64,000 bases of DNA from Sporomusa sphaeroides DSM 2875 (GTDB lineage Bacteria > Bacillota > Negativicutes > Sporomusales > Sporomusaceae): contig NZ_CP146991.1 of assembly GCF_001941975.2 (NCBI RefSeq), positions 3,531,001 to 3,595,000 on the forward strand, read 5' to 3'. Below, piece by piece: positions 8,343-17,613 of this stretch. Made by a program: the position numbers and the translations under genes. Every line of letters begins with the position of its first letter. Position 1 is the stretch's first letter. The notes under the pieces are model-generated. The model was given only the letters and a program-made list of their open reading frames with translations, ran no database searches and was not told where the DNA came from.

Positions 8343-10076
8343 TTAGAACTGGCCGCCGAAACTGAAGTGGGTACGACCACCCTGCTCGCCTTGAGCATAA
8401 TCAATGCGGACAGGGCCTATTGGTGTGGTCAAACGGAGACCTACACCCACACTGTAGTTAAGGTCATCTAGTTTGTAGCTCCCGCCTTCCCAGGCGTTAG
8501 CGATATCGGTGAAAACAACGCCTTGCACTTTGCTAACAACCGGGAACCGGTATTCTGCCGTAGCGGCCAGCATTTTATCGCCTTCAAACTGGTCGTCCTT
8601 GTAACCGCGCAGCGTATCGGAACCACCGACAGAAAACTTGCCATTTTCCGGCATGCTGCCATCGGCATAACCGGCAGTAAGCCGGGTGGCAATTACATGA
8701 TCACGGCCAACCTTGTGGTATTGGCGGCCTTCGGCGGTATATTTGTTAAAGTTAAAGTCACCGCCAAGCGAGCCGCCGGCAAATTCGGCTGACAGGGAAT
8801 AACGGGCTCCTTCGGTAGGATTAAACACATTATCCCGGGAATCAAACACGCGCATCAGCGTAATACTGCGGGTCAGGCCAAAGTTATCTTCCAGATAGCC
8901 TTCATATGGCTGGCCTTTGGAGTAATCGTAAGGACCTTCAACATATTCAACATGCGTGTCTTTACGGTTTTTGAAAGTAATATAGTTGTGAATATATTCG
9001 CCATGCGGACGGCCAAGCGTAATATCAAAGCCTTTCCGTTTTTTATCATAGCTTGATTCCAAATGACCATCGGTATCATAATCGTCATATTCATTGGTCA
9101 TATCATAGTAGCTGAAGCTCAGCGAGGTTTGCTTGCTGTCCAGCCAGGGACGGGTATAGCTTACCTCATAGTTGGTGTCGTCGGCACCGCCAAATTCCCA
9201 GTGCAATTTGACTCTGTCGCCGGTGCCTCTAAAGTTGTTGTCACCCAGTTCGATAATGCCAACCATACCGTCGGCTTTGCTGTAACCGCCGCCAATGGAG
9301 AAGGTGCCTGTCTTTTGTTCAACAACACTGGCCTCAAGCACAACCGCATTCGGCTCTTTGCCGGGATTGAGCTTCATATTGACATCTTCAAAATGACCCA
9401 GGTTGTACACTTTTTGCATACTGCGACGGGCGTCCTTTACGTTGAAAGGCTCACCTGGCTTAAGTTTCATCTCACGGGTAATAACTTGTTCCTTGGTCTT
9501 TTCGTTGCCTTTGACCACAATGCCTTCCAGTACGCCTTCACTGATTGTCAGGGTCAGTTCCCCGCCCGGCGACATAGCTACATCACTTACTTTAGCTAAA
9601 ATATAGCCCTGGTCGTGATAGTACGACTCTATCGAGCGGACATTAGCGTTAAGGGTTCTGGTATTTAAAACGCCGTCTTTGCCTGTTGTCACCATTTCTT
9701 TAATCTTATCGGTAGATACCTTGCTATTGCCTTTAACGACAATGTCGGTTAATTTCGGGTTTTCCATAACGGTGTAAATGACTTTGACACCTTCAGGCAC
9801 TTCGCTGAAATTGGCAACAACATCAAAAAAGTAACCTAAATCATAGATTGCCTGCATGTCCTGTTTTACTTTCTCAGCCGTCAAAGCATCGCCCGGCCGG
9901 ATTGTCACCACACCCAGAATCGTACTTTCGGCAACCTGATGATTGCCTGTCACTGTTACCGCTGTAGCCGTCTTGCCTTCAATGTCTGCTGCATTAACAG
10001 GCAAGACTAAACTAACAGCCATGCTTAGCACAATCGCTGCAGCAATAAATATTTTAGACTTGTTAAGAATCTTCAT
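8343..10076 (-). CDS. bamA: BamA, outer-membrane protein assembly factor
   Basis: BamA folds and inserts beta-barrel proteins into the outer membrane. The 577-residue protein has a signal peptide (to about residue 30) and three POTRA domains, starting near residues 36, 108 and 182 (TVTGNHQV, VVKGNSKV, VVKGNEKT). Proteobacterial BamA has five. The 16-strand barrel occupies about 257-577, carries the loop-6 motif LRGY (in GGSDTLRGYKDDQFEGDKML) and ends in the Phe signal (HFSFGGQF). GAGGAGG lies before the ATG. It is flanked by a one-TM protein gene upstream and a repeat-plus-barrel gene downstream. No BamB-E lipoprotein gene is visible. Confidence 0.96.
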   Translation of the reverse strand: MKILNKSKIFIAAAIVLSMAVSLVLPVNAADIEGKTATAVTVTGNHQVAESTILGVVTIRPGDALTAEKVKQDMQAIYDLGYFFDVVANFSEVPEGVKVIYTVMENPKLTDIVVKGNSKVSTDKIKEMVTTGKDGVLNTRTLNANVRSIESYYHDQGYILAKVSDVAMSPGGELTLTISEGVLEGIVVKGNEKTKEQVITREMKLKPGEPFNVKDARRSMQKVYNLGHFEDVNMKLNPGKEPNAVVLEASVVEQKTGTFSIGGGYSKADGMVGIIELGDNNFRGTGDRVKLHWEFGGADDTNYEVSYTRPWLDSKQTSLSFSYYDMTNEYDDYDTDGHLESSYDKKRKGFDITLGRPHGEYIHNYITFKNRKDTHVEYVEGPYDYSKGQPYEGYLEDNFGLTRSITLMRVFDSRDNVFNPTEGARYSLSAEFAGGSLGGDFNFNKYTAEGRQYHKVGRDHVIATRLTAGYADGSMPENGKFSVGGSDTLRGYKDDQFEGDKMLAATAEYRFPVVSKVQGVVFTDIANAWEGGSYKLDDLNYSVGVGLRLTTPIGPVRIDYAQGEQGGRTHFSFGGQF

Positions 10077-10096
10077 GCATTACCTCCTCTGTAATT

Positions 10097-10693
10097 TCAT
10101 TGTCCACGCAAAGATTTCCCGGCTAAACGAATAAGGTTGTCAACCTCGTCAGGCGTCAAAGGCAATGCTTGCTCCTGCTGAGGTTTAGTCGATGGGTGAG
10201 ATTGTTTATCCGCTGCCGGCGGCGCAGACAACTGCGGTGAGGCAGTTGTTCGGTCTTTTTCGGCTACAGCCTTATAGGCATTGGATTCAGGTACGACTGT
10301 CTGTGGTGATGATGTTGTTGTCATTACCCCGGAAAATTCATCGACTTGACTGGCTCTGGTCTGGTATACCGGGGCCGGCGTGTCAGTGGTAAGCGGCGGT
10401 TTAGCTCCATGAGAGCCTGTTGCCCACAAATAGCTGGCAGTCATCCCGCCGGCAGCAATAACAAAGGCAAGGCCAATAGCTATGCTATGCCGGAAAACAG
10501 AATAACGATGCCGCCAATGCTGCGAACGGTTTGTCTCTTTCGCCCGGGTAAGTTCAGCCTGAGCTAAAAACAAGTTGAGCTCACCACGAATATCGCTGTC
10601 TTTCTCAAAGGCCTCTTCGGCCTCTGAAAGCCACTGCTGCGCTGAGGTTAAATGTTTATTGATATTTTGTTTACAATCCGTCACATCCACCAT
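10097..10693 (-). CDS. Single-pass membrane protein between a sigma-factor gene and bamA (possible anti-sigma factor)
   Basis: The 198-residue protein has a helical, charged N-terminal region of about 65 residues (probably cytosolic), one membrane helix near residues 69-91, and a Pro/Thr/Ser/Gln-rich extracytoplasmic tail ending in a small helical piece (LTPDEVDNLIRLAGKSLRG). I do not recognise the family. The layout (cytosolic domain, one TM, outer sensing tail) and the position immediately downstream of a sigma-factor gene resemble transmembrane anti-sigma factors such as RseA. No zinc-binding HXXXCXXC motif is present, so this is only a hypothesis. A start at the GTG at 10684 is possible. 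Confidence 0.6.
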   Translation of the reverse strand: MVDVTDCKQNINKHLTSAQQWLSEAEEAFEKDSDIRGELNLFLAQAELTRAKETNRSQHWRHRYSVFRHSIAIGLAFVIAAGGMTASYLWATGSHGAKPPLTTDTPAPVYQTRASQVDEFSGVMTTTSSPQTVVPESNAYKAVAEKDRTTASPQLSAPPAADKQSHPSTKPQQEQALPLTPDEVDNLIRLAGKSLRGQ

Positions 10694-10839
10694 CCCCTAT
10701 TATAAACACTAATTATACTCCTGGGAAGAGGCCAGATTCTGGTTAGTGACAAATACTTAAAAACGGGCAAATTTTGCGTTTAGCCCGCTGAGTGTAACTA
10801 TTTCATGGTATTTTGACTAGTTTTCTCGCTATTTCATTG

Positions 10840-10905
10840 TTACGGCGCGTTTGTGTAAAACACGCTGCCGTAATACCCGGAAACGGGCGTTTATCGCCCG
10901 TTTCC
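10840..10905 (-). terminator. Two stem-loops after the sigma-factor gene
   Basis: An 11-bp perfect stem (10879-10889 with 10895-10905) touches the sigma gene stop codon. A second hairpin follows, with arms TTACGGC (10840-10846) and GCCGTAA (10867-10873). Neither has a strong T-run on the minus strand, so attenuation rather than full termination before the downstream membrane-protein gene is possible. Confidence 0.45.
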
Positions 10906-11543
10906 TACCAGTTGCCCATCAGTTTGGACAGCATCCCCCTAAGCCGGCGAATTCCCTGCTTCTGCAGGCGATAAATATGGGACACGCTTAATTCCATGCT
11001 GGCGGCCAAATCTTTCGGTTCACAATTGTCAAGATAAACACCGCTTAACACCTGCTGCTCCTTGGCAGGCAGGCGTCCCATAGCCAGCCGCAATTCTTCC
11101 ACCAGGTAGTTTTGCTCAGCTTGCGCCGCTACTTCCGCCTGCGCATCAACCAGCGAGTCGGCAATTGATACCTGTCTGCCCTCAGTCGCCATCACACCGT
11201 CAATATGCAGCAGGCTGTCGTCTTCGCGGCTTAAATGATTCAGCATCCGCCCCCTGATACGGTGTACGGCAAATAAGCTGAAGGCAATGCCTCGGGTATG
11301 GTCATAGTTCTCCACAGCTTCGATCAGTCCGACCGTTCCTTCCTGAATCAGGTCCAGGATAACGGCCTCAGGCAGGCGCCAGCGCATGGCGGTTTTGAAA
11401 ACCAACGGCTGGTAACTTTCTATCAGGCGGCGACGGCAAGCCAAATCGCCACCTGCTTTGTACCCCTGCCATAACGCCAGTTCTTCGTCCGGCGTCAGTG
11501 TGCGGACTTTTTTCAGTTCAGTCAAGTATTCGCTGAGTAACAT
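10905..11543 (-). CDS. Sigma-70 family alternative sigma factor
   Basis: The 212-residue protein has sigma region 2 (about 40-110, including DLIQEGTVGLIEAVENYD and FSLFAVHRIRGRMLNHL), a short middle part, and a region 4 helix-turn-helix (LAASMELSVSHIYRLQKQGI) near the C-terminus. Region 1.1 is absent. The region 2 motif and size resemble group 3 factors (FliA/SigF-like) rather than ECF factors. AAGGA lies 8 bases before the ATG. Its place between tamB and bamA suggests it controls envelope genes, perhaps with the membrane protein encoded just downstream. The target promoters are unknown. Confidence 0.85.
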   Translation of the reverse strand: MLLSEYLTELKKVRTLTPDEELALWQGYKAGGDLACRRRLIESYQPLVFKTAMRWRLPEAVILDLIQEGTVGLIEAVENYDHTRGIAFSLFAVHRIRGRMLNHLSREDDSLLHIDGVMATEGRQVSIADSLVDAQAEVAAQAEQNYLVEELRLAMGRLPAKEQQVLSGVYLDNCEPKDLAASMELSVSHIYRLQKQGIRRLRGMLSKLMGNW

Positions 11544-11563
11544 GTTATCAATCCTTTATGTCA

Positions 11564-14500
11564 TCAGAAAGTAAACCTGGTCTCAACAGTAAGCAGATTG
11601 TTCTTCGAATCGCTGCCAAAGCTGCCGCCGATGCCAATATTTCTGGTCAAATCATAACGGAAACCGAAGCTGTTGTTATTATCCTGATCAAGACCCATAC
11701 TATAACTGATTAAAAATTTATCGGTAAGATATTTACCTACTTCAATATTATAGCCCTCTAACTGGCTGTCAGAGTCATTCCGGCGCGAGCGTCTGCCGCC
11801 ATAGTCAAACAGCGACGACCGTACCAGCCGCAATTCGTCAACCCCCAGCGTTTCCTGCAGGACGCTTTCCACCTCGGCAATAAACCGCAGCTGGAGGCCT
11901 GCATCCAGCAGGCTGACAAGCTCATCGCGTCCTAAAGTGCTGTCAGAGGCTCCCGAATCGGTCTTGGAAAAATAGCTGCCGCGCAAAGTTAAGAGTGACA
12001 GGATTTCCTCCTGGCTCATAGCCGGTTCGGCGGTCAGTTTAAGATCCATGGCGGAAACCGGGCCGTTAATTCCCAGGTTAATGGTTGTACGCGAAAGCCT
12101 GGTTTGGGCTTGCAGCCTGATTACCGGCTCAATGGAACGGAACTGGATGAAGTCGGCACTGCCGCTGATAATGTTAAACCGGTTGGTTAAATATCTGACC
12201 GTACCCCGCCTTGCTTCAATTCGTCCTGAAGCCGAAGGCCGCTGCAGGGTTCCGGCAAATTTAACCTTCCCTTCGGCCATGAAATCATACAGGTAGGGAT
12301 TATACAGCCGGACCTTATTGCCGACAGTAACTTCCACATCCAGACCGGCGTTAAAGGCAATCGCCTCACCGTCAGGCACTGCCGGAATATTGACAGTGGC
12401 ATTGTCAACTGTCAGCCGGCCATAAATATGAGGTCTGTTATTCTGGCTGGTTAATGTAAAAACGCCGTCAATAGGACCGGAAAAATAGTTGTGTTTTACA
12501 CCCAGCCGGTCCAGGGTAAGCATGATATCATACTGGTCCAATCCCAGGCCGTTCAGTCTGGCCGACCCATTCATGGAGTAAGAACCGCCCCCCATGTTCC
12601 CGTCAAAGGCATTTATATTTATTGTATCACCTTTAAACTGAATATCAACCCCCACATTTTCTATCGGGTCGGAAAGTGACTTAAGTTTTATTTTGCCATT
12701 AGCCACCGTCACCTTGCCGTCAAGCGTAGGCTGGGCCAGTGTGCCGCCGACAGCCAGCTCGCCTGTTGTCGGTCCGGCTGCCCAGGCCACTTCCTTGGTC
12801 AGCAGCGGCAATATGCTCAAATCGGCATTGTCCAGGCGTAAGATAAGGTCCATGGTGTCGGTAATATCGGCCTGACTGCGGCCCTGACTGTTCAGCGCCC
12901 GCAGCGGCACAACGCCATAGGCACTTGCTTTGTACGGTCCACGGGCCACATACAACTGGTTAACATGAATGCTGCCTTTGTCGAAAACCAACAACCCGTA
13001 CAGATTGTCAAATTCCGTGTGGGCCACACTGCCGTTTTGTACTTCCAGCGATACCGCAACATTCGGGTTCTGGGTCCGGCCGGTGGCTTGCGCATTAAAA
13101 CTAAACTGCCCTTTGGTTTCAACCGTGGTATCAAAGAGCGCCGTCAAAATGCCGATATCAATGGATCGTCCGCCTGCTTCCACTTCAATCTCACCGTTTA
13201 AATCCGCCTTGCCTTTAACAACCAGCAAGCCGTCGGCTCCCTGTTTAGCCGTGAAGGTATTGACTGTAATAATTTTATTTTCCATTTCGACGTCAATGTC
13301 AATGGTATCAAGCGGGTAATTTTTTATTTTGCCGTCATAGATGGCGCCGCGCAGCAGGATGTTGGGATTATGCATATTACCGTTTACGGCAATCTCACCG
13401 CTCAGCCTGCCGCGAATACCGCGGTCCGGCATGTTGGCAATGGTCATAATACTGACGAGTTCACCGCCTTCAGCGCGGAGCAGGCCGTCAATTTCCGCAG
13501 TTTTAAAGTTAACTCCGCCGCCGAAAACATAGTGCCCCTGGCCTTGGGAAAATCGCAATTCCCGGATATCGGCCTGACCGTCAGCGTAACTGAAACTGGC
13601 ATACATATCGCTGACTGCCTGACCATTAAGCAAGACGCCGCTTGCTCTCAATTGACCGGTAACCTCCGGGCTTGTTACCTTGCCTGTCACCTTACCGTTC
13701 AGACTGGCTATACCTGATACCGGATAAGGATATTCTGCTTTTAGCCTGGTAATATCGATATTCTCGGCCGCTACGGCAAAGTCCATGCTTTCATCGGCGG
13801 TTACCGTTCCTGATAGCCTGATTTTAGCAGTAAACGAATCTATATCCAGCTGGTTCACGGTTATCAGACCGTTCTGCCATTGGTAGGTGCCTTCAGCCTT
13901 GCCAATAAGATACCCTGCCAGACTGCCTTCCGATAATTTCACCCTGCCGCTCACGGCCGGATTAACCAAGGGACCGCGTATTGTCAGTTCATGCTCAATA
14001 TTACCTGTTAACGCGAGTTTGGGAATTAGCGGGCGGACAAAGGTTTCCGCCCTGGCAGCATGGGTTGTGAGGGTAAGGTTACATTCCGGCTGAATTCCGG
14101 CAAAAGTTATTGTTCCGGAAAAATCATGCAGGGCAGCACCATTGGTAAGGATAACTTTTTCAAAGGCCACCCTGTCCGGCGAAGCCGTAATGAGCCCACG
14201 GGCCTGGCCCCAGGGTTCCTGATTCAGGCTGAGACCGTCGGCGTCAAACGTGAGCGCAAGCTGCGGCTGGGTCAGCGTGCCTGTCAGCTGGCCCTGGAAG
14301 CCGGCTGTTCCGGCAAAGTGAATATCTTTTATAGCAAAGGGTAATTGTGCCAGTTCTATGCCTTGCCCCTCAATCGCCAGCTTGAGCTGTTCATCTTCCA
14401 TAACGCCAGCTGCCGTTATCAGACCTGAGGGCAGGATAAGATCATAGTGTTTAATCTCGGTAAGACTGCCGGTCCGCTCAACAAGTGCCGTCATTTTGGT

Positions 14501-15895
14501 GTAAGGCACACCGGCCAGCTGGCCGTCAGCCAGAGTTACCGCCACTAAGCCATTGATGGTTTGCCAGTCGGTTCCCTGACCGGTAACCGACAGGCTGATA
14601 TCCCCTCTGCCGCTAAGGGCAACAGGGAGGTCTTGGGCCTCGGCAGCATCCAGATTGCTGGCAGCCAGCTGTACCTGATACTGCCGGCTTGTCAGGTCCA
14701 GAGTTCCCTGGCCCTGCACCTGACCGCCAAGCATTTGTGCGGCAAACTGCTCTAACTGCAGTTGATTATCCGCAAAATTCACTTTGGCGCTGGCAGCCTG
14801 CAGCTGATAACCGGCAATAACAGCTTCTTTTGCCGAAAGCTCGGCTGTTGCTACCGGCATGGCCAGCGTCCCGGTGAGTTTGGCGGAAAATGCAATGATG
14901 CCGGCAACAGGCAGGTTATAGCTAATTGTCGCCACATCAAAATTAGCTGATTCCACACTGAGGTCAAAAACCGGCTGGTCACCGGCTATGGCAATTTTGC
15001 CGCGGGCAGCTACCGGCTGATTGTTAATAAGCGCACTGGTACCAAGCAGGTACACCGCGTTATTAGTAAAGCTCACACGACCGCGCGTTTCGGCAACAGG
15101 CACCCCCTGTACCTGTACCGATAAATCCTCTAATAAAAATTCTCCCGCATAGCTTAATCCGGCAGAATTGCTGACAACCGTTACTTCCAGCTCCGCCAGA
15201 GCACCATCGGTAAAAACCAGGCCGGCTTTGGCAGGTACCAGCGATTGGTAAGCAGCCGGGTGAAGCTTATCAGCCGCCACAGTGACTGACAGGCTTTTCC
15301 GGGCAGTGTTAACAAACCCCCGGGCAGTCACCGGCGAGCCGCCCAGGCTGGCACTTAGCTTGATATCGATAGACTGGCCGTTTTTAATAATAAGCTGACC
15401 GTCGGCACCGGTTAAATCCCAGGTTCCCTGCAAGGCTTGAATCCGGACAGCGGCCTCTTTAACCACAATCTTACCGGTAAAAGCCGAATCATCCGGCTTG
15501 CTCTCCTGGGCCAGGCAGGCAATATTCCAGACACTGTCCGATTCTTCCACCAACAGCACTTCCGGCCGGGTAAGGGTAATTTGACTGATGGCGTTTATTG
15601 CAGTTTGACCGCGCGCCAAACGGAGTATATTATAGTCTACCGTAACTTGCTCGATAACGGCCAGTTTCCGGCCTTGTTTATCAAATACGGTAACGCCGTC
15701 GACAGCCGCTGAAGAAAGTCCGGCTATGTGCAGCTGGCCAACCTCCACCTGGGTCCCCAGTGCCGCTGTCAGTTCGGTGGCAAGTGTTGCTTCAATCCGG
15801 GAAAACACTGCGGGGCTGTGAGCCGACCACCAGGCAAAAGCAGCCATGACCAGCACAAACAATATCAGGATTGCAGCAATAGCTTTGGTTCGCAT
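11564..15895 (-). CDS. tamB: TamB-like translocation/lipid-transport protein (DUF490, AsmA-like)
   Basis: The 1443-residue protein has an N-terminal membrane helix (MRTKAIAAILILFVLVMAAFAWW). A very long run of repeating beta strands follows, with the recurrent pattern of short hydrophobic strands and GxL/GxV turns seen in the beta-taco groove of AsmA-like proteins. The TamB/DUF490 domain fills the last 350 residues, which end in aromatic barrel-like strands (LLTVETRFTF). TamB-type proteins bridge inner and outer membranes and carry phospholipids or assist barrel assembly. The ATG at 15895 was chosen because AAGGAGGCG precedes it; a start 78 bases upstream lacks a site. No TamA gene is in the window, so its outer-membrane partner may be BamA (inference). 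Confidence 0.92.
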   Translation of the reverse strand: MRTKAIAAILILFVLVMAAFAWWSAHSPAVFSRIEATLATELTAALGTQVEVGQLHIAGLSSAAVDGVTVFDKQGRKLAVIEQVTVDYNILRLARGQTAINAISQITLTRPEVLLVEESDSVWNIACLAQESKPDDSAFTGKIVVKEAAVRIQALQGTWDLTGADGQLIIKNGQSIDIKLSASLGGSPVTARGFVNTARKSLSVTVAADKLHPAAYQSLVPAKAGLVFTDGALAELEVTVVSNSAGLSYAGEFLLEDLSVQVQGVPVAETRGRVSFTNNAVYLLGTSALINNQPVAARGKIAIAGDQPVFDLSVESANFDVATISYNLPVAGIIAFSAKLTGTLAMPVATAELSAKEAVIAGYQLQAASAKVNFADNQLQLEQFAAQMLGGQVQGQGTLDLTSRQYQVQLAASNLDAAEAQDLPVALSGRGDISLSVTGQGTDWQTINGLVAVTLADGQLAGVPYTKMTALVERTGSLTEIKHYDLILPSGLITAAGVMEDEQLKLAIEGQGIELAQLPFAIKDIHFAGTAGFQGQLTGTLTQPQLALTFDADGLSLNQEPWGQARGLITASPDRVAFEKVILTNGAALHDFSGTITFAGIQPECNLTLTTHAARAETFVRPLIPKLALTGNIEHELTIRGPLVNPAVSGRVKLSEGSLAGYLIGKAEGTYQWQNGLITVNQLDIDSFTAKIRLSGTVTADESMDFAVAAENIDITRLKAEYPYPVSGIASLNGKVTGKVTSPEVTGQLRASGVLLNGQAVSDMYASFSYADGQADIRELRFSQGQGHYVFGGGVNFKTAEIDGLLRAEGGELVSIMTIANMPDRGIRGRLSGEIAVNGNMHNPNILLRGAIYDGKIKNYPLDTIDIDVEMENKIITVNTFTAKQGADGLLVVKGKADLNGEIEVEAGGRSIDIGILTALFDTTVETKGQFSFNAQATGRTQNPNVAVSLEVQNGSVAHTEFDNLYGLLVFDKGSIHVNQLYVARGPYKASAYGVVPLRALNSQGRSQADITDTMDLILRLDNADLSILPLLTKEVAWAAGPTTGELAVGGTLAQPTLDGKVTVANGKIKLKSLSDPIENVGVDIQFKGDTININAFDGNMGGGSYSMNGSARLNGLGLDQYDIMLTLDRLGVKHNYFSGPIDGVFTLTSQNNRPHIYGRLTVDNATVNIPAVPDGEAIAFNAGLDVEVTVGNKVRLYNPYLYDFMAEGKVKFAGTLQRPSASGRIEARRGTVRYLTNRFNIISGSADFIQFRSIEPVIRLQAQTRLSRTTINLGINGPVSAMDLKLTAEPAMSQEEILSLLTLRGSYFSKTDSGASDSTLGRDELVSLLDAGLQLRFIAEVESVLQETLGVDELRLVRSSLFDYGGRRSRRNDSDSQLEGYNIEVGKYLTDKFLISYSMGLDQDNNNSFGFRYDLTRNIGIGGSFGSDSKNNLLTVETRFTF

Positions 15896-16071
15896 GGCAC
15901 GCCTCCTTGGCCTTGGATATTCCGCACTAAAAAAATACAGCAGGCGCAGGCGGGTAGTACTTGACGCCTGCACAAACAGCTAGCACGCTACATATGGCTA
16001 TCCGGTAAAATTCGACGTCATGAGGTTGTCTTCCTCTATGATATTCCTGGGAATTTGACTCAGAACCGAAG

Positions 16072-16112
16072 AAGAGGATTACTTTTCCTATTAACGGAAG
16101 AGCAATCCTCTT
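16072..16112 (-). terminator. Stem-loop downstream of tolC
   Basis: A 9-bp inverted repeat (AAGAGGATT at 16072-16080 with AATCCTCTT at 16104-16112) follows the tolC stop at 16128. There is only a short T-rich tail, so its strength is uncertain. Confidence 0.45.
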
Positions 16113-16127
16113 GCTTGAAAAAACCGG

Positions 16128-17477
16128 CTATTCTACTGCTATTCCCATAGCTTTGTCGAGTTTTGCCCGGCTGGTGTTATAGTCATACAGTGCCTGCACA
16201 TAATCAGTCTTGGCTGAAGTCAGAGCAACCTGTGAGTCAATAACGTCAAGGTTGGTACCCACGCCGGCGCTGTAACGCACCTGGGCAATTTTAAAATCTT
16301 CTTCGGCTTTTGTTACAGCCACCTTACTGGTATCAATGCGTTTTTCGGCCTCTTTCATATTAAGATAGGCCTGACGCACTTCCAGCTGGGCGGCATCCTG
16401 TGCCTGGCGCAGCTGCTCGGTGGCTTTATCCAGACCGGCTTCGGCGCCTTTGACCTGCGATCTGGTTAAGCCTGAATCAAACAGGTTGTAGTTGGCACTA
16501 ATACCGATAGTCCAATTATTGTTATCGGTGCCGGGAAAATCATTGTCACTCCATTGTTCGGAAGCAGAAGCCGCTATTACCGGCTTATTGCCGCTTTTCG
16601 CCACCTTAATATCGGCTTTGGCACTGGCGACGCTCGCCCTGACCTGCGCTAAATCCGGACGGTTGACAAGGGCAACTTCAATGCATTCTGCCAAAGTCTT
16701 ATCATATTGTTCATATGGCAAATCCTCTTGAACCGCGATCTCAGTCTCAAGCGGCAGGCCGATAATATTATTAAGGCCGGATACCGCAAGCTCGTAGGAA
16801 TTTTTAGCTCTAATCAGGCTTTGTTCCGCACTGGCTTTTTCCACTTCTGAACGCAATACGTCAGTTTTGGCTACCGTTCCGGCAGCATACTGGGCTTCAA
16901 CATTTTTCAAGTGACTATTGAGCTGGTCTAACGATTCTTCACTCAGTTTCACCAGGTTGCGGGTTTGCAGGATAGCATAATATCCGGTAGTGGCATCCAG
17001 TTTAATCTGCTGACGGGTCTTTTCCAGGCCAAAGGCAGCCGATTTATTCCCCAACTGGGCTTTTTCGATAGTGCCTTCCAGCTTGCCGCCAGTATATAAA
17101 GGCAGGGTCAGATCAACACTGTTGGTGTATCTGTTGCCAATACTTGACGGAATGGGTACTGAAAAAAGCTGTCCTGTCGTCGAATTATAGGCCGCCACAC
17201 TCGATTCGGCACTCTTAGACCGGATAGAGTTGTGAGAAAGATTCACCGACGGTGATTTAGCTGCTTTTGCGCCCTTTACATCCCATTCGGATTTTTTCAG
17301 ATCAGATTCAGACATTTTAATTGACGGGTTGGTTTTGAGGGCCATGTCGATGGCTTCATCAAGCGTAAGCTCTACCGGCGCGGCAAAGCCCGGAAGTGCA
17401 GCTGTCGCCAGCATGCCGCCGACAAGTAGTGCCGTGGCACGCTTAGCCAGGTTGCCGGATAAATTGAATGTTGTCAT
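16128..17477 (-). CDS. tolC: TolC-family outer-membrane efflux protein
   Basis: The product is 449 residues, with a signal peptide to about residue 32 (LPGFAAP). Two related halves follow, each with a long amphipathic helical pair and short barrel strands, as in the outer-membrane factor family (for example LDEAIDMALKTNPSI in the first and LAECIEVALVNRPDLAQVRA in the second). TolC trimers form the outer-membrane channel of tripartite efflux pumps and type I secretion systems. No inner-membrane pump or adaptor gene is adjacent, so it may serve several partners. Upstream, GGAGG lies 12 bases from the ATG, and an ATG-TAA pair stands in between. Confidence 0.92.
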   Translation of the reverse strand: MTTFNLSGNLAKRATALLVGGMLATAALPGFAAPVELTLDEAIDMALKTNPSIKMSESDLKKSEWDVKGAKAAKSPSVNLSHNSIRSKSAESSVAAYNSTTGQLFSVPIPSSIGNRYTNSVDLTLPLYTGGKLEGTIEKAQLGNKSAAFGLEKTRQQIKLDATTGYYAILQTRNLVKLSEESLDQLNSHLKNVEAQYAAGTVAKTDVLRSEVEKASAEQSLIRAKNSYELAVSGLNNIIGLPLETEIAVQEDLPYEQYDKTLAECIEVALVNRPDLAQVRASVASAKADIKVAKSGNKPVIAASASEQWSDNDFPGTDNNNWTIGISANYNLFDSGLTRSQVKGAEAGLDKATEQLRQAQDAAQLEVRQAYLNMKEAEKRIDTSKVAVTKAEEDFKIAQVRYSAGVGTNLDVIDSQVALTSAKTDYVQALYDYNTSRAKLDKAMGIAVE

Positions 17478-17613
17478 GGAATTACATGACCTCCTTGACT
17501 ATATATCTTTTGTCAAAGCATTGACTACTCAGTCAGACACATATAATTATAGGTCCAAGTTTTGAAAGTGTCAATATTTTTCCGCTGCCGGAATGGCCTG
17601 AAGAATATGCCTG

